Source: Pseudomonas saponiphila
GTDB lineage: Bacteria > Pseudomonadota > Gammaproteobacteria > Pseudomonadales > Pseudomonadaceae
Reading direction: 5' to 3'
Assembly: GCF_900105185.1 (NCBI RefSeq)
Contig: NZ_FNTJ01000002.1
Location: 868,001-932,000 of the forward strand
DNA: 64,000 bases
In this document: positions 54,344 through 64,000 of the stretch, piece after piece
Numbering within the stretch: the first letter of the stretch is position 1
Layout of the letters: each line of letters opens with the position of its first letter
Position numbers and translations under genes: made by a program
Notes under the pieces: model-generated
Database searches by the model: none
The model's input: only the letters and a program-made list of their open reading frames with translations
What the model was told of the DNA's origin: nothing

Positions 54344-55630
54344 TTGAGCAGTCCAAGTACCTACTCTCCCAATCTTGCGGTGCCGGCCGACAAGCGCGTG
54401 TTTGGCGCCCGCGATCTGTTTTCCCTGTGGTTCTCCCTCGGCATCGGTTTGATGGTGCTGCAGACCGGTGCGCTGTTGGCGCCGGGCCTGGGGCTGGCTC
54501 ATGCGTTGCTGGCGATCTTTCTTGGCACCGCGGTGGGCGTTCTGTTGCTGGCGGCGGTGGGGGTGATCGGCAGCGACACCGGCCTGTCTTCGATGGCTGC
54601 GCTCAAGCTCAGCCTGGGCCACCGTGGCGCCAGTCTGCCGGCGTTGCTCAACCTGCTGCAGTTGGTGGGCTGGGGCTCGTTCGAGATCATCGTCATGCGC
54701 GATGCCGCCAGCCTCCTGGGCACCCGGGCCTTCAGTGAAGGCAGCCTGCTGGCCAACCCGTTGCTCTGGACCCTGTTTTTCGGTGCCCTGGCGACCTTGC
54801 TGGCGGTCAGCGGCCCCTTGACCTTTGTCCGCCGGATCCTGCGCAAGTGGGGCATCTGGCTGTTGCTCGCGGCGTGCCTGTGGCTGACCTGGAACCTGTT
54901 TGCCCGGGCCGACCTGGCGGCGCTCCGGGCTCAGGCCGGGGATGGTTCGATGCCGTTTGCCGCAGGCTTCGACATCGCCATTGCCATGCCCCTGTCCTGG
55001 CTGCCACTGATCGCCGACTACTCGCGTTTCGGCAAGCGCGCCAAGAGCGTGTTCGGCGGCACGGCCCTGGGCTTTTTCATTGGCAATTTCTGGTTGATGA
55101 GCCTGGGCGTCGCCTACACCCTGGCGTTCGCTCCCAGTGGTGAAGTCAATGCCTTGCTGCTGGCGCTGGCCGGGGCCGGGCTGGGGATTCCGCTGCTGCT
55201 GATCCTGCTGGACGAGTCGGAGAACGCCTTTGCCGACATTCATTCGGCGGCGGTTTCCAGTGGCATTCTGCTGCGCCTCAAGGTCGAGCACCTGGCCCTG
55301 GCCATCGGCGTGCTCTGCACCCTGATCGCCTGCCTGGCGCCGCTGGCCCAGTACCAGAACTTCCTGTTGTTGATCGGCTCGGTGTTCGCGCCCCTGTTTG
55401 GCGTGGTGCTGGTGGATCACTTCATCCTGCGTCGACGCTGCGGGCATGATTCGCTGTCAGCCTGGCGCTGGACCGCGCTGCTGGCCTGGCTGGGCGGGGT
55501 GAGCACCTATCACCTGCTGGCCAACCTGTATCCGGATGTCGGAGCTACCCTGCCGTCGCTGCTGCTGGCAGGGCTGTTGCAGTGGCTACTGGGCCGGGCG
55601 TTCAGTGCCCGGGAAACAGCTCGGGCTTGA
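54344..55630 (+). CDS. cytX: CytX-type hydroxymethylpyrimidine/cytosine permease
   Basis: A 428-residue nucleobase:cation symporter-1 (NCS1) protein with 12 hydrophobic segments. The start is TTG at 54344 (MSSPSTYSPNLAVPADKRVFG); no ATG or GTG fits better. GLMVLQTGALLAPGLGLAHAL and the loop SWLPLIADYSRFGKRAKSVFGG are family features. Location right after riboswitch-controlled thiC indicates import of a thiamine pyrimidine precursor (the CytX assignment in other pseudomonads), which would be salvage next to synthesis. It overlaps the convergent lipoprotein gene by 29 bp. Confidence 0.85.
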   Translation: MSSPSTYSPNLAVPADKRVFGARDLFSLWFSLGIGLMVLQTGALLAPGLGLAHALLAIFLGTAVGVLLLAAVGVIGSDTGLSSMAALKLSLGHRGASLPALLNLLQLVGWGSFEIIVMRDAASLLGTRAFSEGSLLANPLLWTLFFGALATLLAVSGPLTFVRRILRKWGIWLLLAACLWLTWNLFARADLAALRAQAGDGSMPFAAGFDIAIAMPLSWLPLIADYSRFGKRAKSVFGGTALGFFIGNFWLMSLGVAYTLAFAPSGEVNALLLALAGAGLGIPLLLILLDESENAFADIHSAAVSSGILLRLKVEHLALAIGVLCTLIACLAPLAQYQNFLLLIGSVFAPLFGVVLVDHFILRRRCGHDSLSAWRWTALLAWLGGVSTYHLLANLYPDVGATLPSLLLAGLLQWLLGRAFSARETARA

Positions 55631-56345
55631 GCACGCCCTTGAGGCGGTCATAAGGAATCTGCAGCTCGACTTGGCCCAGGGCCGAAGGCGCGATCGTGGT
55701 GAGGTTGTACTTGAGCGTCACGGCGTTGCGGGTCAGTGCCACATTCGGGGTTTTCTGGAAGGGCCAGGTTTTCACGAATTCGGCTTCGCGATCCAGGTGG
55801 GTGCTGATCAGCCAGTTGTTGTGGGCGACCCGTGCGGCCTTCCAGAACATCTCTTCCTGGCCAGGCAGCAGCATGTCCGCCAGGTTCAGCGCCCGGTGCT
55901 GCTGGCGCGAATAGTTGACGAAGCCACGGCCTGCAGTGCCGTTGGCGGCGCCGGTGTCCAGATAGCTGGCCAGCTCGATGATCACCAGGCCGTCATGCTG
56001 CTCGCGTACCTTGGATTGCAGGTACATGCCGTGGCGGTCCGGCGCGCTGCGCAGGAACTGCTCGCGGTAGGCTTCCAGGCTGGGCGGCAGTGCTGCGTCG
56101 GGGCTGGTGCTGGTCATTTGCAGCAGGCGTTTTTCGACGATGGCATCCAGCTGCGGCTCGGCGGGAAAGTGCACGGTGTCGAGGTTGACCAGCGGGCAGT
56201 CGGCACCGCTGCAGCCGGGCTTGAGTTGCTCGGACTTCTCGCGCTTGGTTTCCAGCGGGGTGTTGTAGCTTGGCTGAAACAGGCTTTGGCAGGCGCCCAG
56301 GGTCAGGGCGATACAGGCCACGGAGGCGATTTTGACAAGCGACAT
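55602..56345 (-). CDS. Lipoprotein of the DUF3298/RsiV-like type
   Basis: A 247-residue protein with a clear lipoprotein signal: VKIASVACIALTLGACQS, lipobox LGAC with Cys at residue 19. The mature part resembles DUF3298 proteins (VREQHDGLVIIELASYLDTG, NYSRQQHRALNLADMLLPGQ, and the C-terminal QVELQIPYDRLKGVLKPEL). It is the positional homolog of P. aeruginosa PA4972, of unknown function. It is tail-to-tail with cytX (29-bp overlap) and divergent from nudF. Confidence 0.8.
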   Translation of the reverse strand: MSLVKIASVACIALTLGACQSLFQPSYNTPLETKREKSEQLKPGCSGADCPLVNLDTVHFPAEPQLDAIVEKRLLQMTSTSPDAALPPSLEAYREQFLRSAPDRHGMYLQSKVREQHDGLVIIELASYLDTGAANGTAGRGFVNYSRQQHRALNLADMLLPGQEEMFWKAARVAHNNWLISTHLDREAEFVKTWPFQKTPNVALTRNAVTLKYNLTTIAPSALGQVELQIPYDRLKGVLKPELFPGH

Positions 56346-56569
56346 GGGCGTCCTTCATAAACCAGGGGGAGGCAAAAGTTACCGGCTTCGACTGTCTGCG
56401 AGGCAGTCGGTTCGCCACTAAGCTCAATACAGGCAATTAGATTAGGTTTAGCCCCTCGCCGTCTATCCCGCTGAGGCTAAAGGGGCTGCATCGGCAGCGG
56501 CGGGCGCGTTAGGATGGCGCGAAGTCGAGGGGGATCCTCGGGACGAACAGGCTGTACACGAGGATTGCT
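56346..56569. other. Divergent intergenic region of the lipoprotein gene and nudF
   Basis: 224 bp. TTTAGCC at 56447-56453 and GGCTAAA at 56475-56481 form a 7-bp inverted repeat. No consensus promoter pair is clear. The nudF ribosome site is ACGAGGA at about 56558-56564. Confidence 0.4.
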
Positions 56570-57187
56570 ATGACTGACTTTGCCAACTCCACGCCGAGTG
56601 CCGTCGAGATCATCCGGCGCGAGAACTGCTTCCAGGGTTTCTACCGGCTCGACCGCCTGCAACTGCGTCATGAGTTGTTCGCCGGTGGCATGGGGCGGGA
56701 AATCAATCGTGAGGTTCTGCTGCGTCACGATGCGGTGTGCGTACTGCCGTACGATCCGCAGCGCGATGAGGTGGTGCTGATCGAACAGTTCCGCATCGGC
56801 GCCATGGGCAAGGCCGCCACGCCCTGGCTGGTGGAACTGGTGGCCGGGTTGATCGATAAGGACGAACAGCCGGAAGAAGTGGCGCTTCGTGAGGCCCAGG
56901 AGGAAGCTGGCCTGGATATCTCGGCGCTGTGGCCGATGATCGAGTATTTTCCATCGCCAGGGGGCAGCACCGAATTCGTTCATCTGTTCCTGGGGCGATG
57001 CGACAGCAGTGCTGCCGGCGGCTTGCACGGGCTGGAGGAAGAGGCGGAAGACATCCGGGTTTCGGTGATGGCTTATGAAGATGCGCAGCAGGCCATGCGC
57101 GATGGGCGCATATGCAATGCCGCCAGCATCATTGCCTTGCAGTGGCTGGCGCTCAATCGCGCTGAAGTGAGGGGGTTATGGTCGTAA
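56570..57187 (+). CDS. nudF: ADP-ribose diphosphatase NudF
   Basis: A 205-residue Nudix hydrolase that cleaves ADP-ribose to AMP and ribose 5-phosphate. The Nudix box is seen as GLIDKDEQPEEVALREAQEEAG (about residues 91-112, only the key residues are given here: G, E, REAQEE, G), and the ADPRase-specific upstream motif ELVAGLIDK is present. It is the first gene of the nudF-DUF1249-cpdA-yqiA-parE cluster conserved from E. coli to Pseudomonas, and overlaps the next gene by 10 bp. Confidence 0.94.
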   Translation: MTDFANSTPSAVEIIRRENCFQGFYRLDRLQLRHELFAGGMGREINREVLLRHDAVCVLPYDPQRDEVVLIEQFRIGAMGKAATPWLVELVAGLIDKDEQPEEVALREAQEEAGLDISALWPMIEYFPSPGGSTEFVHLFLGRCDSSAAGGLHGLEEEAEDIRVSVMAYEDAQQAMRDGRICNAASIIALQWLALNRAEVRGLWS

Positions 57188-57630
57188 ACAAGGTGCGCGA
57201 CCGCTATCGGGTGGATCTCGCGGGGCTGCAAGCTTCCTGCGAGGCCAACTACGCCCGACTGATGCGCCTGCTGCCTGACATGCGCAACCAGCCTGTGGCG
57301 CGGCGCATCGCCGTGACCCAGGGCGAGCAGATGCTCGGCGTACTGGCCCTGGAAGTGGTGCTGGCCTGCCCTTACACCACCACCTTGCAGGTGCGCCAGG
57401 AGCACAGCCTGCCCTGGCTGCCAGTGCCGCAACTGGAGGTGCAGGTGTATCACGACGCGCGCATGGCGGAAGTCATCAGTGCCGAGCATGCCCGGCGCTT
57501 TCGCAGCATCTATCCCTATCCGAATGCCTTCATGCACCAGCCGGACGAGAAGGCCCAGTTGAATGTATTTCTGGGTGAGTGGCTGAGCCATTGCCTGGCC
57601 TGTGGGCATGAGTTCGAAGCGGTGCGCTAG
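57178..57630 (+). CDS. DUF1249 protein (YqiB-like)
   Basis: A 150-residue cytosolic protein of unknown function found between nudF and cpdA in many gammaproteobacteria. The start at 57178 (MVVNKVRDRYRVDLAGLQ) overlaps the nudF end. Family features are the N-terminal LQASCEANYARLMRLLPDM and the C-terminal NPDEKAQLN-like region with LNVFLGEWLSHCLACGHE. No motif indicates catalysis. Confidence 0.88.
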   Translation: MVVNKVRDRYRVDLAGLQASCEANYARLMRLLPDMRNQPVARRIAVTQGEQMLGVLALEVVLACPYTTTLQVRQEHSLPWLPVPQLEVQVYHDARMAEVISAEHARRFRSIYPYPNAFMHQPDEKAQLNVFLGEWLSHCLACGHEFEAVR

Positions 57631-57729
57631 ATGTGAACTGGGTCCGCTTCCCGAGTTTCCTCTTTTTCGCTTCCCCCAGCATAATTGCCGTCTTCATCAT
57701 GCTGTGTGCCCTTGCACCGGGAGAACGCC

Positions 57730-58545
57730 GTGCCAAGCGTATCCGCACTGACTGCCGACGACTCGGTGCTGCTGGTGCAACTGTCCGATAGCCACCTGTT
57801 TGCCGACACCAACGGTGCGTTGCTGGGCATGAACACCGCCGACAGCCTACAACGGGTCATCGACCTGGTGCTGGCGCAGCAGCCGCGGATCGACCTGATG
57901 CTGGCCACCGGCGATCTGTCCCAGGACGGCACGCTGGAGTCCTATCAGCGCTTTCGTCAGTTGACCCGGCAGATTCCGGCACCAGGCCGCTGGTTGCCCG
58001 GTAATCATGACGAGCCGCAGGTCATGCAACTGGCGACGCGGGACAGCGATCTACTGGAGCCGGTCATCGATATCGGCAACTGGCGCATCACCCTGCTGGA
58101 TTCGTCGGTGCCCGGTTCGGTGCCGGGCTATTTGCAGGACGACCAGTTGCAATTGCTGGCCCGCGCCCTGGGCGAGGCGCCTGAACGTCATCACCTGATT
58201 TGCCTGCACCACCATCCGGTGTCCATCGATTGCGCCTGGATGGAGCCCATCGGCCTGCGCAATGCAGAGGCGCTGTTCGCCGTGCTCGACCGCTTCCCCC
58301 AGGTTCGCGCCTTGCTCTGGGGGCATGTGCATCAGGAGATCGACCGCCTGCGTGGCGACGTGCGGCTGTTGGCCTCACCCTCCACCTGCATCCAGTTCGA
58401 ACCCGGTAGCGACGATTTCAAGGTCGAAGAGCAGGTGCCCGGCTATCGCTGGCTGCGCCTGCTGCCCGATGGACGGCTGGAAACCGGTGTACAACGGGTC
58501 CACGGCTACGCATTTCGCATCGATTACGGCAGCAACGGCTACTGA
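57730..58545 (+). CDS. cpdA: 3',5'-cyclic AMP phosphodiesterase CpdA
   Basis: A 271-residue metallophosphatase that hydrolyses cAMP and so tempers Vfr/CRP signalling. The start is GTG at 57730 (MPSVSALTADDSVLLVQLSD) with GGGAGA 6 nt before it; the in-frame ATG at 57685 lies in the leader. Metal-binding motifs are in order: QLSDSHLF, GDLSQDG, GNHDEP, CLHHHPV and GHVHQE. All expected ligands are present. It lies between a DUF1249 gene and yqiA. Confidence 0.94.
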   Translation: MPSVSALTADDSVLLVQLSDSHLFADTNGALLGMNTADSLQRVIDLVLAQQPRIDLMLATGDLSQDGTLESYQRFRQLTRQIPAPGRWLPGNHDEPQVMQLATRDSDLLEPVIDIGNWRITLLDSSVPGSVPGYLQDDQLQLLARALGEAPERHHLICLHHHPVSIDCAWMEPIGLRNAEALFAVLDRFPQVRALLWGHVHQEIDRLRGDVRLLASPSTCIQFEPGSDDFKVEEQVPGYRWLRLLPDGRLETGVQRVHGYAFRIDYGSNGY

Positions 58546-58612
58546 AGCGGCTTCGTTAGCTGCCGTCATCCCTGTAAACTGCGGCTTTTGCCCAGGTGCA
58601 CAGGGAGTTCGC

Positions 58613-59221
58613 ATGTCCGGTTCGATCCTTTATATCCACGGCTTCAACAGTGCTCCCGCGTCGACCAAGGCCTCCCAGTTGCGGCGTGTCATGGAGCAGT
58701 TGGGGCTGGGCGATCACTTGCGCGTACCGGCCCTGCATCACCATCCACGCCAGGCCATTGGCCAGCTGGAACAGGCGATTGCCGAACTCGGTCGTCCATT
58801 GCTGGTCGGCAGCTCGCTCGGCGGCTACTATGCGACTCACCTTGCCGAGCGCTATGGCCTGAAAGCCCTGCTGATCAACCCTGCTGTCAGCCCGCACCGG
58901 ATGTTCGACGGTTATCTGGGCACGCAGAAGAACCTATACACCGACGAAACCTGGGAACTGACCCACGACCACGTGGCGGCGCTGGCGGCGCTGGAAGTCG
59001 CGCCACCCCAGGACCCGCAGCGTTATCAGGTGTGGTTGCAGACCGGGGACGAGACGCTGGACTATCGCAGCGCCGAGCGTTACTACCGCGCCTGCGCCTT
59101 GCGCATCCAGGCCGGTGGCGATCATAGTTTCCAAGGTTTTACCGGACAATTGCCGGCGATATTGAATTTTGCCGGCATCACTGCCGATCAGTACCAGGCG
59201 ATTGACTTCACCGCACTGTGA
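58613..59221 (+). CDS. yqiA: YqiA-type alpha/beta-hydrolase (esterase)
   Basis: A 202-residue small alpha/beta hydrolase. The start at 58613 (MSGSILYIHGFNSAPAS) follows AGGGAG. The nucleophile Ser is in VGSSLGGYYATHLAE (about residue 66), the oxyanion motif is YIHGFNS, and the catalytic His in GGDHSFQGF. The E. coli homolog has esterase activity on short acyl esters; the natural substrate is unknown. Located directly before parE, 42 bp away. Confidence 0.9.
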   Translation: MSGSILYIHGFNSAPASTKASQLRRVMEQLGLGDHLRVPALHHHPRQAIGQLEQAIAELGRPLLVGSSLGGYYATHLAERYGLKALLINPAVSPHRMFDGYLGTQKNLYTDETWELTHDHVAALAALEVAPPQDPQRYQVWLQTGDETLDYRSAERYYRACALRIQAGGDHSFQGFTGQLPAILNFAGITADQYQAIDFTAL

Positions 59222-59263
59222 AGCCTCGCCCCATATTCATTGAACGACTAACGACGAGAACCC

Positions 59264-61168
59264 ATGGCCACTCCCAGCGCTAGCTCTTATAACGCAGACG
59301 CCATCGAAGTCCTCTCGGGACTCGACCCGGTGCGCAAACGCCCGGGCATGTACACCGACACCACGCGGCCCAACCACCTGGCCCAGGAAGTCATCGACAA
59401 CAGCGTCGACGAAGCCCTGGCCGGCCATGCGAAGTCGATACAGGTCATCCTGCACGCCGATCACTCCCTGGAAGTCTCCGACGACGGCCGCGGCATGCCC
59501 GTGGACATTCACCCGGAAGAGGGCGTCTCCGGGATCGAGCTGATCCTCACCAAGCTCCACGCCGGTGGCAAGTTCTCCAACAAGAACTACCAGTTCTCCG
59601 GCGGCCTGCACGGTGTGGGTATTTCCGTGGTCAACGCCCTGTCGAACCAGGTGCGGGTGCGGGTCAAGCGCGACGGCAACGAATACCAGATGACCTTCGC
59701 CGACGGCTACAAGGCCAGCGAGCTGGAAGTGGTCGGCACCGTCGGCAAGCGCAACACCGGCACCAGCGTGTACTTTGCCCCGGACCCGAAGTACTTCGAT
59801 TCGCCGAAATTCTCCGTCAGCCGCCTCAAGCACGTGCTCAAGGCCAAGGCTGTGCTGTGCCCGGGGCTGCTGGTGAGCTTCGAGGACAAGTCCAGCGGCG
59901 AGAAGGTCGAGTGGCATTACGAAGATGGCCTGCGTTCCTACCTGGTGGACGCGGTCAGTGAATTCGAACGCCTGCCCAACGAGCCGTTCTGCGGCAGCCT
60001 GGCAGGCAACAAGGAAGCGGTGGACTGGGCCCTGCTGTGGCTGCCCGAAGGCGGCGACAGCGTTCAGGAAAGCTACGTCAACCTGATCCCCACGGCCCAG
60101 GGCGGTACCCACGTCAACGGCCTGCGCCAAGGCCTGCTGGATGCTATGCGCGAGTTCTGCGAATTCCGCAACCTGCTGCCCCGCGGCCTGAAGCTGGCTC
60201 CTGAAGACGTCTGGGAGCGCATTGCCTTCGTCCTGTCGATGAAGATGCAGGACGCGCAGTTTTCCGGCCAGACCAAGGAGCGGCTGTCGTCCCGCGAGGC
60301 GGCGGCATTCGTGTCCGGTGTGGTCAAGGACGCCTTCAGCCTGTGGCTCAACGCCAACCCCGAGCTGGGCATGCAACTGGCGGAACTGGCCATCAGCAAC
60401 GCTGGCCGCCGCCTGAAGGCCAGCAAGAAGGTCGAGCGCAAGCGCATTACCCAGGGCCCGGCACTGCCCGGCAAGCTGGCTGACTGCGCCGGCCAGGACC
60501 CGATGCGTTCCGAACTGTTCCTGGTGGAAGGTGATTCCGCCGGCGGTTCGGCCAAGCAGGCGCGGGACAAGGAATTCCAGGCGATCCTGCCGTTGCGTGG
60601 CAAGATCCTCAACACCTGGGAAGTGGACGGCAGCGAAGTGCTGGCCAGCCAGGAAGTGCACAACATCGCCGTGGCCATCGGAGTCGATCCGGGCGCCGAG
60701 GACATGAGCCAACTGCGCTACGGCAAGATCTGCATCCTTGCCGACGCCGACTCCGACGGTCTGCACATCGCTACGTTGCTGTGTGCCCTGTTCGTCCAGC
60801 ATTTCCGTCCGCTGGTGGATGCCGGCCACGTCTATGTAGCCATGCCGCCGCTGTATCGCATCGACCTGGGCAAGGAGATTTTCTACGCCCTGGACGAGGC
60901 CGAGCGCGACGGCATTCTCGATCGCCTGGTGGCCGAGAAGAAGCGTGGCAAGCCTCAGGTCACCCGATTCAAGGGGCTGGGTGAAATGAACCCGCCGCAA
61001 CTGCGTGAAACCACCATGGACCCGAACACCCGGCGCCTGGTGCAGTTGACCCTGGACGACGTTGAAGCCACCGCAGAAGTCATGGACATGCTGCTGGCGA
61101 AGAAACGCGCCGGTGATCGCAAGTCCTGGCTGGAGTCCAAGGGCAACCTGGCCGAGGTGCAGGCCTGA
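59264..61168 (+). CDS. parE: DNA topoisomerase IV subunit B
   Basis: A 634-residue ATPase subunit of topoisomerase IV, which unlinks replicated chromosomes together with ParC. GHKL ATPase motifs: IDNSVDEALAG, DDGRGMPVDIHPEEG, GGLHGVGISVVNAL. The Toprim domain has FLVEGDSAGGSAKQARD and CILADADSDGLHIATLL, which is the quinolone-relevant region; no resistance-type substitution stands out. Its stop overlaps the next start by one base. ParE and parC are separated here by two small genes, as in P. aeruginosa. Confidence 0.97.
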   Translation: MATPSASSYNADAIEVLSGLDPVRKRPGMYTDTTRPNHLAQEVIDNSVDEALAGHAKSIQVILHADHSLEVSDDGRGMPVDIHPEEGVSGIELILTKLHAGGKFSNKNYQFSGGLHGVGISVVNALSNQVRVRVKRDGNEYQMTFADGYKASELEVVGTVGKRNTGTSVYFAPDPKYFDSPKFSVSRLKHVLKAKAVLCPGLLVSFEDKSSGEKVEWHYEDGLRSYLVDAVSEFERLPNEPFCGSLAGNKEAVDWALLWLPEGGDSVQESYVNLIPTAQGGTHVNGLRQGLLDAMREFCEFRNLLPRGLKLAPEDVWERIAFVLSMKMQDAQFSGQTKERLSSREAAAFVSGVVKDAFSLWLNANPELGMQLAELAISNAGRRLKASKKVERKRITQGPALPGKLADCAGQDPMRSELFLVEGDSAGGSAKQARDKEFQAILPLRGKILNTWEVDGSEVLASQEVHNIAVAIGVDPGAEDMSQLRYGKICILADADSDGLHIATLLCALFVQHFRPLVDAGHVYVAMPPLYRIDLGKEIFYALDEAERDGILDRLVAEKKRGKPQVTRFKGLGEMNPPQLRETTMDPNTRRLVQLTLDDVEATAEVMDMLLAKKRAGDRKSWLESKGNLAEVQA

Positions 61169-62147
61169 TGCACAGAGGCTTTGCCCTGGCCCTAGCGCTA
61201 TTGGCAACCTCGGTGGCGGCCGCGCCTGCGCCCGAACTGACCTTGCTGTCCGAGCATCCTGTGGAAGGCATGCGCGGTGGCAATCTGTCCGGGCTGGCGC
61301 TGTGCGGCCAGGAGTTGTGGACGGTTTCCGACCGCGACGACGATCAGATCTACAAGCTCGATACCCGCGACAGCGTCTGGCAGGCCGAGGCCCTCAAGCT
61401 GGAAGTGCCGGCGGTGCCGGACACTGACTTGCCCTGGGGCTTGAAGTCGCGGACCTGGGCCGCGTCTTTCGTGCGTGGCGGCGACCTGGATTTCGAAGGC
61501 ATCTCCTGCGACGCCGCGGGCAACAAATATGTGGTCAGCGAAGCCCATGCCACGGTGCTCAAAGTACCGGCGCAGGGTGCTCCGGCCTGGTTGAAAATTT
61601 CGCCGATCATGGTCCGAGAAGCTCGGGCCAGCGGCATGCTCCTGCATTTCAACGCCTTGTTCGAAGGCCTGGCGGTGAACCCCGCCGGGGACCGGATCTG
61701 GCTGGCGGCAGAGCGTGAGCGGCGCGGGCTTTTGTTGATCAAGCGCGGGCAGACCACCTGGGACTGTGATGGCGGTTGCGTGCTGCTCAGCGAAGCCGGC
61801 TCGGAAATGCAGCCACCGCAGGTGCCCAACGCCAAGGCGGTGTCCCGGGACTTTGCCGACCTGTCGCTGTTCGACGGCAAGCTGTTCACACTGGAGCGCA
61901 ATGCCTACCAGATCTGCCGTCGGGATGCGCAGAGCGCCAAGGTCGAGCTGTGCTGGTCCTTTGCTGCCGAGGCGCTGCTGGAACACCGGCGTTATCCACA
62001 GCCTTACGGTTTGGCGGAGGCTCTGGTGGTGGACGCCAAGGGTGCCTGGATCGGGCTGGACAACAACAACGGCGCTCGCGCCGATGGCGAGTCCCGTCCC
62101 ATCGTCTGGCGCTTTGCCGCCCCTGAAGGCGGCTGGAGTGCCAAGCC

Positions 62148-62151
<4 letters not shown>
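61168..62151 (+). CDS. Exported esterase-like phytase-family beta-propeller protein
   Basis: A 327-residue protein with a signal peptide (FALALALLATSVAAAPAP, cleavage about residue 18-20), predicted periplasmic. The blades read LSGLALCGQELWTVSDRDDDQIY, GGDLDFEGISCDAAGNKYVVSE and AVNPAGDRIWLAAERERRGLL; the DFEGI motif is typical of the esterase-like phytase family. It overlaps parE by 1 bp and the next gene by 4 bp. Real activity in pseudomonads is unknown. Confidence 0.82.

Positions 62152-64000
<1,849 letters not shown>

Noticed and set aside
59237..61207. A 656-codon open frame opposite parE
   Set aside because: Antisense shadow of parE with low-complexity composition; no ribosome site or family resemblance.

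Overview
The window is about 64 kb of chromosome from a Pseudomonas, most likely of the P. fluorescens group (P. protegens / P. chlororaphis-like). Evidence: uniformly high GC with long antisense shadow frames, near-complete synteny with two P. aeruginosa PAO1 blocks (roughly PA4964-PA4974 and PA4988-PA5019), Pseudomonas REP elements, and typical cofactor and LPS genes. Homolog assignments are recalled from family knowledge and synteny, not from a search. The two ends are cut: putA lacks its C-terminus at the left edge and parC lacks its C-terminus at the right edge.

Layout. 1-5.7 kb: divergent proline catabolism pair putA/putP, separated by a 467-bp control region with six GTTGCA PutA-type operator half-sites. 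5.8-12.2 kb: DUF2165 membrane protein, metY, rlmJ, msrA and the c-di-GMP enzyme dipA. 12.5-17.1 kb: aceE-aceF (pyruvate dehydrogenase E1 and a three-lipoyl E2), divergent from glnE (17.5-20.4 kb). 20.5-41.9 kb: the LPS core locus, comprising waaF-waaC-waaG-waaP, three further kinase-fold genes, the carbamoyltransferase wapO, glycosyltransferases, a Mig-14-type protein, the deacetylase dnpA, a second set of glycosyltransferases, a degenerate kinase-like gene, waaL, msbA, then an inserted sulfotransferase-APS kinase pair, and hldE.

41.9-48 kb: a minus-strand cluster (PA4993-like gene, aldo/keto reductase, FAD oxidoreductase, SMR pump). The PA4993-like gene is split by a complete IS21-family element (42127-44767, 6-bp target duplication GCCAGG); virtual excision restores one continuous reading frame. 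48-50.3 kb: LysR regulator and waaA. 50.4-55.6 kb: TolC-type outer membrane channel, TPP riboswitch, thiC and a CytX-type transporter. 55.6-64 kb: a lipoprotein, then nudF, a DUF1249 gene, cpdA, yqiA, parE, two small exported or membrane proteins, and parC.

How it fits together: the 20-50 kb block builds the inner core (hldE, waaC, waaF, waaA), phosphorylates it (waaP and kinase relatives), carbamoylates it (wapO), extends it (wapH, ssg-like, GT4), flips it (msbA) and ligates O-antigen (waaL). The most unusual biology is the sulfotransferase plus PAPS-forming kinase between msbA and hldE, in a stretch that looks lower in GC than its surroundings. This suggests strain-specific sulfation of a surface glycan. 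No tRNA, rRNA, CRISPR array or prophage was seen.
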